This document shows, one piece after another, positions 1 to 10,200 of a stretch of DNA of 64,000 nt (the first letter of the stretch is position 1; the number at the start of each line of letters is the position of its first letter). The DNA is from Cyanobacteria bacterium FACHB-471 (GTDB taxonomy: Bacteria > Cyanobacteriota > Cyanobacteriia > Elainellales > Elainellaceae): NCBI GenBank assembly GCA_014695345.1, contig JACJOC010000084.1, positions 124,001-188,000 on the forward strand, in the 5' to 3' direction. The translations under genes were made by a program, and so were the position numbers. Under the pieces are notes generated by a model. The model had not been told where the DNA came from. It did no database searches and worked only from the letters and a program-made list of their open reading frames with translations.

Positions 1-84
1 CGCCCTGATCGCCTTCTCGCAGAAGCCTTGGAAGATGAGCTAGAAATTGATATTCCTTCCGCTTCTACTTCATCAAAACCTTAA
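1..84 (+). CDS. C-terminal tail of an upstream gene, probably a PatA/HmpA-like response regulator (partial)
   Basis: Frame 1 is open from the window edge and ends at TAA (82-84). It encodes 27 residues ending in a Ser/Thr-rich tail (IPSASTSSKP). The tail is too short to identify by itself. The assignment is by context: the genes that follow are CheY, CheW, MCP and CheA, and the second operon at 35-44 kb has the same order preceded by a PatA-type regulator. In Nostoc hmpABCDE and Synechocystis pilGHIJ-type operons this first position is a PatA-like protein (DUF4388 plus receiver). Confidence 0.5.
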   Translation, partial: RPDRLLAEALEDELEIDIPSASTSSKP

Positions 85-195
85 GATTAAATCCAGTTAA
101 TTATGATAAAGAGTACTTTACTTAGTTTGATTAGACTCCAAGGTAGATTACAGTAGTTCTTTCCGTTGGCGATCGCGGTGAGCAGGTGGGAAGTT

Positions 196-561
196 ATGAG
201 TACAGTTCTAGTGGTAGAAGACAGTGTGACGCAGCGGGAGATGATTACAGATTTGCTCAAAGGCAGCGGATTAGACGTAACGGTCGCCAGCGACGGAGTC
301 GAGGCACTAGAGCAAATTCAGGGAAAATGTCCTGATTTAGTTGTGCTAGACATTGTGATGCCACGCATGAACGGATATGAAGTTTGCCGCAGGCTTAAAG
401 CTGATCCAAAAACTCAAAATGTTCCTGTGGTAATGTGTTCCTCCAAAGGCGAAGAATTCGACCGCTATTGGGGAATGAAACAAGGAGCCGACGCGTACAT
501 TGCCAAACCTTTTCAACCGACAGAGTTAGTAGGTACGGTTAAACAATTGTTACGAGGGTAG
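196..561 (+). CDS. CheY-type single-domain response regulator (PilH/HmpB-like)
   Basis: A stand-alone receiver domain of 121 residues. The acidic pocket is in VVEDSVTQ near the N-terminus, the phospho-acceptor Asp is in VVLDIVMPRMNGYE, the switch Ser is in VVMCSSKG, and the conserved Lys is in YIAKPFQP. There is no output domain, so it should act by protein-protein contact or as a phosphate sink for the CheA encoded downstream. ATG 196 is chosen over the in-frame start at 166 because it begins the canonical receiver fold and is preceded by a purine-rich GGTGGGAAG. It is second gene of the five-gene chemosensory operon, and a paralogue sits at 42394-42759. In filamentous cyanobacteria such systems control hormogonium motility through type IV pili; that role is inferred. 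Confidence 0.93.
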   Translation: MSTVLVVEDSVTQREMITDLLKGSGLDVTVASDGVEALEQIQGKCPDLVVLDIVMPRMNGYEVCRRLKADPKTQNVPVVMCSSKGEEFDRYWGMKQGADAYIAKPFQPTELVGTVKQLLRG

Positions 562-602
562 AATTATTGCGATAAAAGCCGTTTCAAAAAATAGCAGGTG
601 TG

Positions 603-1133
603 ATGATAGGCAACTCAGATTTCTTAACAGGTAGAGGTCAAGACCAAGTTCCAGAATTTCAGGAATTAGAGAGTCCTGAGGGTGAACTGCATCTGAGGTT
701 TTTTGTGCCTTCAGGAGATGAATTTGCCTTACCTGCAACTGGAATTCGCGAAGTCATCTCATCTTCTTCCGACCGAATTACTCCCATCCCGAATGTTTCT
801 CCCTTATTGTTAGGTACACTAAACGTTCGTGGAAGAGTAATCTGGGTCGCGGATCTCGGTCAATTTTTAGGAGATCCAACTCCTTTAAGCACAGATAGGC
901 AAGACATTTCAGTGATCGCCGTCGAAGATCAAGACGCTATGCTAGGCTTAGCAGTTGACCGGATTTTAGGAATGGACTGGTTGGATATTGATGAAATTCA
1001 AATACCAACCAACGTCCCAGATGGGATGGCTCCTTTTCTTCGGGGAGAGTGGTCAATAGAGAAGGAATCTAACCGATTTCTTAGACTGCTCGATCAGATA
1101 GCAATTCTTCGATCAGCACGGTGGGCAGCATGA
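603..1133 (+). CDS. CheW-type adaptor protein (PilI/HmpC-like)
   Basis: A CheW domain protein of 176 residues that links the receptor (next gene) to the CheA kinase. The core is visible as FFVPSGDEFALPATGIREVI, ITPIPNVSPLLLGTLNVRGRVIWVADL split over two strands, and LGLAVDRILGM. About 20 residues precede the domain. GTG 600 directly precedes ATG 603. I prefer ATG because AGCAGG at 593-598 is better spaced for it. It lies 41 bases after the CheY gene and 42 before the MCP gene, consistent with one transcript. Confidence 0.9.
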   Translation: MIGNSDFLTGRGQDQVPEFQELESPEGELHLRFFVPSGDEFALPATGIREVISSSSDRITPIPNVSPLLLGTLNVRGRVIWVADLGQFLGDPTPLSTDRQDISVIAVEDQDAMLGLAVDRILGMDWLDIDEIQIPTNVPDGMAPFLRGEWSIEKESNRFLRLLDQIAILRSARWAA

Positions 1134-1175
1134 ACTTTTAGCATAAGCGGGTATTGCACGGGCAGGAGAAGGCAA

Positions 1176-3998
1176 ATGGGATCAGGCACGGAGTACGCAC
1201 AGGAATATCAACAGGCTGAGAAAGCCTACATGCAGGGCAGCTATGAAGAGGCCGCTGCCATTGTCGATCGCCTGGTTGAAGATTACCCAGAAGACCCAAA
1301 CGTGCGTCTTTTACGGGGGCACATCTACTGCTATGGCTTACAGCAATACGAGGTGGCACTGGAGCAATATCAGTCGGTATTGGGACTCACCTCAGATGCA
1401 GAATACCTTGACTATGCCAATAACGGCATGGCTTATGCAGGGCAGTTCATCGGTGCTGGAGATCTCGATGAGGACGACATCGATGACTTTGCTGCCGATG
1501 GATTTACAGATATTGATGAAGACTTCGACAGCACCATGGAGTCTCAAGCGGCGTTTAATTCCGCTAACTTTGGTGCGCCTGCTGACAACTGGCAAGATTC
1601 GCCCGACCAAAATTTTGGCAGTGACTTTGACTTTGCTAGCCTTGATGTAGATAGCTCCGATGACATTCCGGTAAGTTCTGGCTATGCCGCTACTAGCAGT
1701 GCCTCTCCGTTTGACGACCCCTTTGCTAGTGGCGGAACAAGCCATGTAGCGGGTGAAGCCGAAGCCGAAACCTTTGACGATTTCGGTGATCCCTTTACAG
1801 TAGACGAAGACTCTTTTGACTTCTCAGGCAATTCGGACAGTGTTGCTCCAGATGCAGCAGATATGCCCAGCATCTACACCAGCAGTTCGGGTTATGCCAG
1901 CGATTCAGGCTTTTCGACTGGCAGTAAGTTTGCTCCTCCCAGCGACTTTGATGAATCTGACTATATGCCGCCTGATTTTCAGGATTCATCTGGGTTGAAC
2001 ACGCGTCCACCCACCGATGAAGAGACTCTGTTTATGGCTGCGGAAGAATCTGCGGCGACCTTTAAGCAAGAAGAAACGTTTGGTTACGCTGATCCAGACT
2101 CAGGCGAGTACAACGGTAGTTTCTATGACGATGACGATCGCACCTTTGTCTCTTCAGAAGGAAACGGCTATTCAGAAGGTTTCGATGAAAGTGACTTTGC
2201 CACCAACGAAGAGGTCGCGTTTGTCAGCGATTCCTCCGCAGGTGTAGGCAGTCGCAGCAATGTAGACTTTCTCGACGAATTTGACGAGTTTGATGACTTA
2301 GGCAGCATTTCCGACTTTGATTTGTCTGATAACTCTGCTGGCTTTGCTAGCCCCAACATCAGCTCTGGCTTTGGCAGTTCTAACAACAGCGATGGTGGCT
2401 TTGACTTTGGTGACAGTAGCGATCACTCGGTCATCCGCGAGGATGAGATCTTTAGTATCTCTGGTAGCTCCGAGCAGTTGCCAACGTTTGCCCATTCTGA
2501 TAATCAAAGCTTAGATACCGAGGTCAATGTTGAACAGGGCGCTCTCAGTTTCCTGGAAAACACACCACTGGGTGGGAAGAAGCTGGTGGTGGCGATCGCC
2601 ACCGGTGTCGTTTCCCTCTTAACCGTAGCCTTTATCCACTACGGCTTTAGACTCGTTACAACGAGAAATCAAAGCCTTGCTCAGGAAACCCGCGTCCAGA
2701 TTGCTTCACAGCTTGATCGGGCAGCCCTGGCAGCGAGCCTGGCTGCTGGATTGGTCGGTGGCACAACTGCCTTTATCCTCGCTGGAGCAACCAACAAGCA
2801 AATCAAGCGCACAGCCGACGATTTACAGGCTCAGTTTGAAGCCGTATCCCACGGCGATTTGAGTGCGCGAGCAACAGTCTATTCTAAGGACGAATTTGGT
2901 CAACTTGCCGCTGGGTTTAACCAAATGGCGCGGGTAATTTTAACCACTACCAGCGAAGCGCAGCGCAAGGCAGAAGAGCAAGAACAGGCTAAAGAAGACT
3001 TGCAGCGTCAGGTGATTCGCCTGCTGGACGACGTAGAAGGCGCAGCTAGAGGCGACTTGACCGTACAGGCAGAGGTGACTGCTGACGTGCTGGGCGCGGT
3101 AGCGGATTCCTTTAACCTAACCATTCAGAACCTGCGAGACATCGTACAACAGGTGAAGATTGCGGCACGTCAGGTTAATAAAGGTGCAACGGAAAACGAA
3201 ATTTTTGCGCGATCGCTTTCCTCTGACGCTTTGCGACAGGCAGAAGAGCTAGCCGTGACGCTAAATTCTGTGCAGGTGATGACCGACTCGATTCAGCGGG
3301 TAGCCGAAAGTGCCCGTGAAGCCGAGGAAGTGGCGCGTTCAGCATCGGCAACCGCCCTTAAGGGCGGGGAAGCGGTAGAACGCACCGTATCCGGTATTCT
3401 CGAAATTCGAGAAACGGTTGCAGAAACCACTCGTAAAGTGAAGCGACTGGCAGAATCTTCCCAGGAAATTTCCAAGATTGTGGCGTTGATTTCTCAAATC
3501 GCTTCTCGCACCAACCTGCTGGCACTGAACGCCAGTATTGAGGCGGCGAGAGCCGGAGAAGCGGGACGAGGCTTTGCGATCGTGGCAGACGAAGTGCGAC
3601 AGTTGGCTGACCGAGCCGCAAAAGCCTCTAAGGAAATTGAGCAAATTGTCCTGCAAATCCAGAGTGAGACGGGTTCTGTCATGACTGCGATGGAAGAAGG
3701 CACGCAGCAGGTGATCGAGGGTACTCGACTGGCAGAGCAAGCCAAGCGATCGCTCGAAGACATCATTCAGGTGTCAAACCGAATCGATGTACTGGTGCGA
3801 TCCATCACCGCCGACACCGTTGAGCAGACCGAAACCTCCCGCAACGTGGCACAAGTCATGCAGTCGGTCGAATTGACGGCTCAAGAAACCTCTCAAGAAG
3901 CGCAGCGGGTGTCTGGTTCTTTGCAAAGCCTAGTTGGCGTTGCGCGAGATCTGCTCACGTCGGTGGAGCGATTCCGAGTAGAGGCAGATCCCAAATAA
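1176..3998 (+). CDS. Methyl-accepting chemotaxis protein with TPR-like N-terminus and long acidic region (PilJ/HmpD-like)
   Basis: A 940-residue chemoreceptor. Residues about 5-72 form TPR-like helices ([18 protein letters not shown]). Residues about 75-465 are Asp/Ser/Phe-rich low complexity with recurring FDDFD and FDFGD motifs. Two membrane segments follow closely (about 468-490 and 515-535), leaving almost no periplasmic domain. Two HAMP-like units follow ([12 protein letters not shown] at about 560 and [12 protein letters not shown] at about 625). The C-terminal signalling hairpin has the conserved tip near residue 780 ([18 protein letters not shown]). A GGAGAAGG sequence precedes the ATG. 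With no external sensor, the input is probably intracellular or through the N-terminal region. The layout matches HmpD/PilJ receptors, although the acidic region is unusually long. Confidence 0.92.
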   Translation: MGSGTEYAQEYQQAEKAYMQGSYEEAAAIVDRLVEDYPEDPNVRLLRGHIYCYGLQQYEVALEQYQSVLGLTSDAEYLDYANNGMAYAGQFIGAGDLDEDDIDDFAADGFTDIDEDFDSTMESQAAFNSANFGAPADNWQDSPDQNFGSDFDFASLDVDSSDDIPVSSGYAATSSASPFDDPFASGGTSHVAGEAEAETFDDFGDPFTVDEDSFDFSGNSDSVAPDAADMPSIYTSSSGYASDSGFSTGSKFAPPSDFDESDYMPPDFQDSSGLNTRPPTDEETLFMAAEESAATFKQEETFGYADPDSGEYNGSFYDDDDRTFVSSEGNGYSEGFDESDFATNEEVAFVSDSSAGVGSRSNVDFLDEFDEFDDLGSISDFDLSDNSAGFASPNISSGFGSSNNSDGGFDFGDSSDHSVIREDEIFSISGSSEQLPTFAHSDNQSLDTEVNVEQGALSFLENTPLGGKKLVVAIATGVVSLLTVAFIHYGFRLVTTRNQSLAQETRVQIASQLDRAALAASLAAGLVGGTTAFILAGATNKQIKRTADDLQAQFEAVSHGDLSARATVYSKDEFGQLAAGFNQMARVILTTTSEAQRKAEEQEQAKEDLQRQVIRLLDDVEGAARGDLTVQAEVTADVLGAVADSFNLTIQNLRDIVQQVKIAARQVNKGATENEIFARSLSSDALRQAEELAVTLNSVQVMTDSIQRVAESAREAEEVARSASATALKGGEAVERTVSGILEIRETVAETTRKVKRLAESSQEISKIVALISQIASRTNLLALNASIEAARAGEAGRGFAIVADEVRQLADRAAKASKEIEQIVLQIQSETGSVMTAMEEGTQQVIEGTRLAEQAKRSLEDIIQVSNRIDVLVRSITADTVEQTETSRNVAQVMQSVELTAQETSQEAQRVSGSLQSLVGVARDLLTSVERFRVEADPK

Positions 3999-4234
3999 GC
4001 CACTGTTTAGGAGTAACCCAAAACCCTAGATATTAAGATTCAGGTAGTGCAAGAGTAGATTTACTTAGCTTTGATGTCGATTTAAATAGAATCGGGTAAA
4101 GTTAATCAAACAAAGACTGAATTTGAAGCTCAGTTAAAACTGGGGGCACACCACACCTGAGGTCGTCGCTTTGTCCCCGTTGAAATGCACTTTAGCCGAG
4201 GGGCTTTGCCCAGATTAATCAGAGGGACACTGCT

Positions 4235-7200
4235 ATGCTGTCTGAACAACAACAGCGGATTATGGGGTACTTCATTGAGGAGGCGAAAGACCACCTCAAT
4301 ACGATTGAGCAGGGTTTGCTGAATCTGCAAAGTACGATCGCTGACCCAGAAATGGTCAATGAGATGTTCCGAGCGGCACATTCCGTCAAGGGTGGGGCAG
4401 CCATGCTGGGGCTAAACGGAATCCAGCAAACCTCTCATCGCCTGGAAGATTATTTCAAAGTCTTAAAAGAATGCCCTATTCAGGTTGACCAAAAGTTAGA
4501 AACTCTGTTTTTGCGGGTGTTTGATACGCTTCAGGAATTGCTTGAACACCTGCAAGGACCGTTTGGCTTAACCGATGACAAAGCTGAAGAGGTGATGTCG
4601 GACGTGATGCCCGTATTCACAGCACTCAACGAACATCTGGGTCGGCTTGTTAGCCAATGTGGATCGGTGCCCCCCGAAGATGTCGATCTGGGGCTGGAAC
4701 AACCTGTCGCTGCTGCTCCTGCTGCCCCCACAAGGATGCAACCTGTTTCTGAGGAAAGCGCTCTGAGACTAGTATTTCAGAGTGATGTTCCGGCTCAGTT
4801 GCGAGAGATGTTGGGACTGTTTAAGCAAGCAGACCAGCCTGTTAGTCGTGAACAGCTTCAGTTTGTATGCCGTAATCTGGCCCAAGCGGGAGAACAGTTT
4901 GAGTTAGCTCAATGGTGTGAACTGCTGGAACTTGCTCGGCGGGCGATCGCCCACTCCGACAACAGCTACCGCACCCTCGCGCCAACCGTTATCAAAGACA
5001 TTAAGCAAGCCCAAGAGCTTGTTCTGTCTGGTCGTTCTGCCGAAATTTGCTGTAGCGAAAGCCTTAGAGCCTTATTGCCCGCTGAACCTGAACCCGCAGA
5101 AGGTCTGGACGACTTTGCAGACCTGTTGTCTTCAGTAGACTTTGACCGCAGCGACAGCGAACTGGAGCTACCCGACTTCGCGCTTGACACGGATGACGAG
5201 CCACTGACCGCTGCAGAATCTACCGAGCAAGACAATCTGTTTGACCAGGATGATAGCTGGTTCACCGAATCAACTTTCGTTGATGAATCAACTTCTGCTC
5301 AACAAGAGAGCAATTTCTCGGAAGCTGACCTTGGGTTTAGGGAACCCGCTCCAGAGTACAACGATCCAGGTACAGATCTGAATCTAGGGCAACCTTCCAG
5401 TCCATCACGATTCGCAGATCATACGGGTCCAGAAGTCGGGGCGGCTGAGCTAAACAGTTTAGCTGACCTGTTTGAAGGGGAAGTTCCCGATTTGGGAATG
5501 ACCTGGCAGGAGGAAGTCGTGATTGTAGATGCATCTGGGGATTTCTCAGATGCGCTTGATGCAGATGCTTCTAGCGACTTTTCAGACCTGCTGTTTGACC
5601 AGGATGCTCTGGACGACGACCTGTCGCTGCAAACCGAAATTCAGGACGATGACGACCTGTCAGGGCTGCTAAACAGCAGTGAACTCTTTGGCGATAGTTC
5701 TGGAATGAGTCAGTCGTCAGCCTTGGACGATCTAGGCGACTTGATGAACGAAATGCCTGACCAGCCAGAGGGCGATCTAATCGCGAACCTCAATGTTGAA
5801 GCCATAGTTGAAGTCACAGACGAACTGTCTCTGGATTTCTTGGAAAGCGAATTTGAAAGTTCGGATCTGTCCGATCCCTTTGCCGATGTGGAAGTAGACG
5901 AACCAGACACCCAAAGTAGTCTGCCCAAAGCAAGCGGTGACCTGGAAAACCTCACGGATCTGTTTGCCGATCTGGATGAGGATTTCACGGCAGCAGCTTC
6001 TGACCCTTTCTCGTTAAATCATTTAGATCAGGCGTTTACGGCAGAAGAACCTGAACTAGAGCAACCAGATCAAGCTCCTGAACCGTTTGCTGAGCTCCCG
6101 TTTGGTGAACTCCCTGATCCTTTCTCAGACGAAGACGAACTTTCAGAAACCCTGTCTACTAATCAGACAGATCAGGCAGATGATCTGGTTCTGGAGTTGG
6201 ACGACGTTGACCTAAGCAGCTTTGAGACAGATGATTTCTCGATAGACGCAATGGAAATGGAGGGCGACCCCTTGCGGGTATCTCTCGGAGATCGCCCTTC
6301 CTCCGACTCCCTCGAATCTGCTGATGCCGCTCAAGACTGGGAAGTATTGCAAGACTCGAGTGGTGACGATTCTCTCATTGATGCCTTCTTACACGACGAT
6401 GCACCCGTTACTGCAGCAGCTCAACCTGCAGAGGATCTGCTAATTGAAGAAGATTTACCTCTGGAAGAGGAACTGCTGGTAGACACAGAAACGCCGATCG
6501 AAACCTTAGCCGATGATGCATCGCTATTCGTCTCAGAGCCGGATGATGTGTCGCTGTTTGTCTCAGAGCCCGAGGCTCCGCCTGCCGCAGATATACCCAG
6601 CGCAGAGCAAACAGCTTCTTCCGTATTTGATCCTTGGGACGAGGAATTTGAGGAATTTACTCAAACTCAGGGACAACCTTCCTCAATTCACGATTTCGAT
6701 GCGGACGACGACTTTTTTGACTCATTCTCAGGAGTCTCTGTCACTCAAAGCTCGAAAAAGAATCAGGCAGATGCAGATTTGTTTGCCGATCCATTTGACG
6801 ACCCTATTCCGGCTCAACCCGTAACGTCGTCCCAACAGGTCGTGCCGGCCGTACCGCAAGCAGAACCAGAACTTGATTACACTACAGAAGATGAGGCAAC
6901 CTCTGAGGCTTTTAATGACGAAGTACTCGAATCAATGGCCGCAACAGATGCCGCTGCCTTAGGAGGGGTTGTTGTAGAGGAGCTATTTGTAGAGGGCTTC
7001 GTCATAGACCTATCCGAGTCTAAGGACGAACCTGTTTCAGAGCCATCGGAGCCATCTAACTTTGTGGAAGGATTTACTTCCGACTCGTCTGACTTTGTAG
7101 AAGGATTTGTCTTTGACTCGTTTGACACAGAGGAAACTGAATCTGAAGCAGAGTTTGACGGACTGTTTGAACCTGAAGCCAACTTTGCAGCAGAATCACT

Positions 7201-10200
7201 GGATCTCACAGCCAACCCGTCTGACCTAGAAGAAACAGGGGAAGACCTGGAAGGACTTTTTGGAGAAGGGGAAGCAGCGATCGCTCCCTCTCCAACATCC
7301 GATCTTTCAGACGATCCTTTAGACAGCGATACTGGCTTTGACAGCTTGTTTGAGCCAGAGATCACTGAATCGCTTGAGCCAGTTGCTCTCGACCTTTCCT
7401 CAGAAGAAGATACAGAGTTTTCTAGCCTGTTTGGCGAGACGGACGATGAAGCCGATTTGAGCGACTTATCTGCTCCAGATTCATCTGGAACTGACGATGC
7501 CCTTTTCGACCTTGGCACCGTCGAAGACTCAACAGAACCTCAAGGTTTCTCAGAAAACTTATTTGATCTGGAAGACACTACGGGACTAAATCTAGATCTG
7601 ACGGAATCTGCCGCCGATTTAGACTTTGACCTGGGCACAGAAACGGCTGAAACAACAAACTTCAACCTGGATGCCGAAGAAACCGAAGATTTAGGCTTCA
7701 ACTTGGATGCTGATAGTGCGTCGGATCTGGATTTCAACCTGGATACCGATGATACTTCGGATCTAGACTTCAACCTGGATGCTGAAGAAACCGAGGATTT
7801 GGACTTTAGTCTAGATGCTGAAGGAACTGAAGATTTAGGCTTCAACCTAAATGCTGATAGTACTTCGGATCTAGATCTCAACTTAGATGCTGAAGAAACT
7901 GAAGATTTAGGCTTTAACCTGGATGCTGATAGTGCTTCGGATCTGGATTTCAACCTGGATGCTGAGGATGCTGAAGAAACCGAGGATTTGAGCTTTAGTC
8001 TAGATGCTGAAGAAACTGAAGATTTAGGCTTCAACCTGGATGCTGATAGTACTTCGGATCTAGATCTCAACTTGGATGCTGAAGAAACTGAAGATTTAGG
8101 CTTTAACCTGGATGCTGATAGTGCTTCGGATCTGGATTTCAACTTGGATGTTGAGAGCACTGAAGATTTAGGCTTCAACCTGGATACCGAAGGAACTGGG
8201 GATTTGAGCTTTGATCTGGATGCTGATAGTAATTCGGACCTAGACTTCAACCTGGATACTGATAGCACTGAAAGTTTAGAAGCATTGGATGAAGCAATGC
8301 TGAGTCTTGATGACGGTGCAGATGAGCAGGAACAGGATTTTTCAGCCATGTTCGGTGAAGAATCTGGGTTAGATTTCGAAACCGAACTCTCTGCGGCGCA
8401 GGACGTAGAGACTGATGAGGCGTTTAGTTTTGATGAGATGAATGTCGGCGAAGACGCAGGCATTCTAAACGAGGAAACTTTTGACTTTGACCTGTTTGGC
8501 GCAGACGAGGAATTGAGTGAGGAAGCGATCATCTCCAACGATGCGATCGCCTTTGATGAGCTAACAGACACTCCCACCACTGATGCCAACGACCTCGACC
8601 TTGGCGACCTGTCCTTTGGTTCAGAAACCGATCTGGAAGAAATTACAGGCGTTCCAGAAATCAGCGAAATGACTAAAGTAGAAGTTTTGCCTGACCTTTC
8701 GGACTCCAGCCCGGAAGCAGTCGGGATTACTGAAGCGGACGACTTTACTGATTTGGATGCGCTGCTGGGTGATGCTGATGAAGTGGATGAGGCGATCTCG
8801 GAGAGATACCCGCAGGGGGTCGCCCTTGATGCTGAACTCGATGCGATCGAGTCTGATGACTTCGCCGATTTAGATGCCCTGCTGGAAGAATCTACTGCAT
8901 CCACCGCCTCGGTTACAGAATCAGTCGCACCTCTGCAAGACGATTTCGCCGACCTGGATACGTTGCTTGAAGATCAAGTAGCTGAACCCATCTCCCTCGA
9001 TTTTGATGCTTCATCTTCAGAGGCGGTAGACGATTTCGCCGATTTGGACGCACTGTTGGGTGATGATTTTTCAGCCATATCGCCATCTACCCATTCAGCG
9101 AACCCGGCAGTAGAAGCCGTTGACGAATTCGACGACCTGGAAAAGCTGCTGGAAGATGCCGATCAAACTCTGGGCGGTTCACCGACTAGCAAGAACGCCC
9201 GCCGTCCTGCGCTCGCGCCCAATCGCCGCAATACTCGCCGAGGCGGCGGAGTTCTTAGCGACCAGACGATGAGAGTTTCGGTGAAAAACCTGGACAACCT
9301 TAACAACCTGGTTGGGGAACTCGTCGTTAACCGTAACAGCTTGGAGCAAGGACAGGAACGCCTAAGACAGTTTCTGGATAATCTGCTCTACCAGGTGCAG
9401 CAATTGAGCGATGTAGGGCAACGGATGCGCGATTTGTATGAGCGATCGCTCTTAGAAAGCTCCCTGCTCTCCAACCGTAAAAGTTATCAGCTTTCCTCTC
9501 CTGGCAACGGCGGCGGCTCCGCCATAACCCAAAACAGCCACTCCACAGGCTTAAGCTTTGATGCCCTGGAGATGGACCGCTTCACCGGCTTCCATACCCT
9601 TTCCCAGGAAATGATCGAACTGATTGTTAGAGTTAGGGAATCTGCCTCTGACATCGATTTCGTCGTCGATGAAACTGACCAGGTAACGCGCATGTTCCGT
9701 CAGGTCACGACACAGCTTCAGGAAGGCTTAACCCGTTCTCGCATGGTGCCCTTCGCTCAGACAGCCGATCGCCTTCCCAGAGCCGTACGCGACATTTCCC
9801 TTAAGTGCGGCAAACAAGCTGAGCTAACCGTCGAAGGACGGGAAACCCTGATCGACAAAATGATTTTGGAACAGCTTTACGATCCAATGACCCATCTGGT
9901 CAACAACGCCATTACTCATGGCATTGAAACCCCAGAAGAAAGGATCGCAGCCCGCAAGCCGCCGGTTGGACGAATCACCGTTCGCACCTTCCATCAGGGT
10001 AACCAAACTGTCATTTCGGTCACCGACGATGGCGCTGGCATCAATCCCCAGAAGGTCAAAGCCAAAGCGCTGGAAAAAGGCTTAATTACACCAGCCGAAT
10101 CCAGAGAAATGACCGAATTAGATGTCTATGACCTGCTGTTTCATCACGGCTTCTCCACGAAGGACAAAGCAGATGATTTGTCCGGTCGCGGAATCGGTAT

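Noticed and set aside
7540-8904. A 454-codon open frame antisense to cheA, Ser/Lys-rich
   Set aside because: It mirrors the acidic repeat codons of cheA read backwards; composition is an artefact of the 36-bp repeats and there is no ribosome-binding site.
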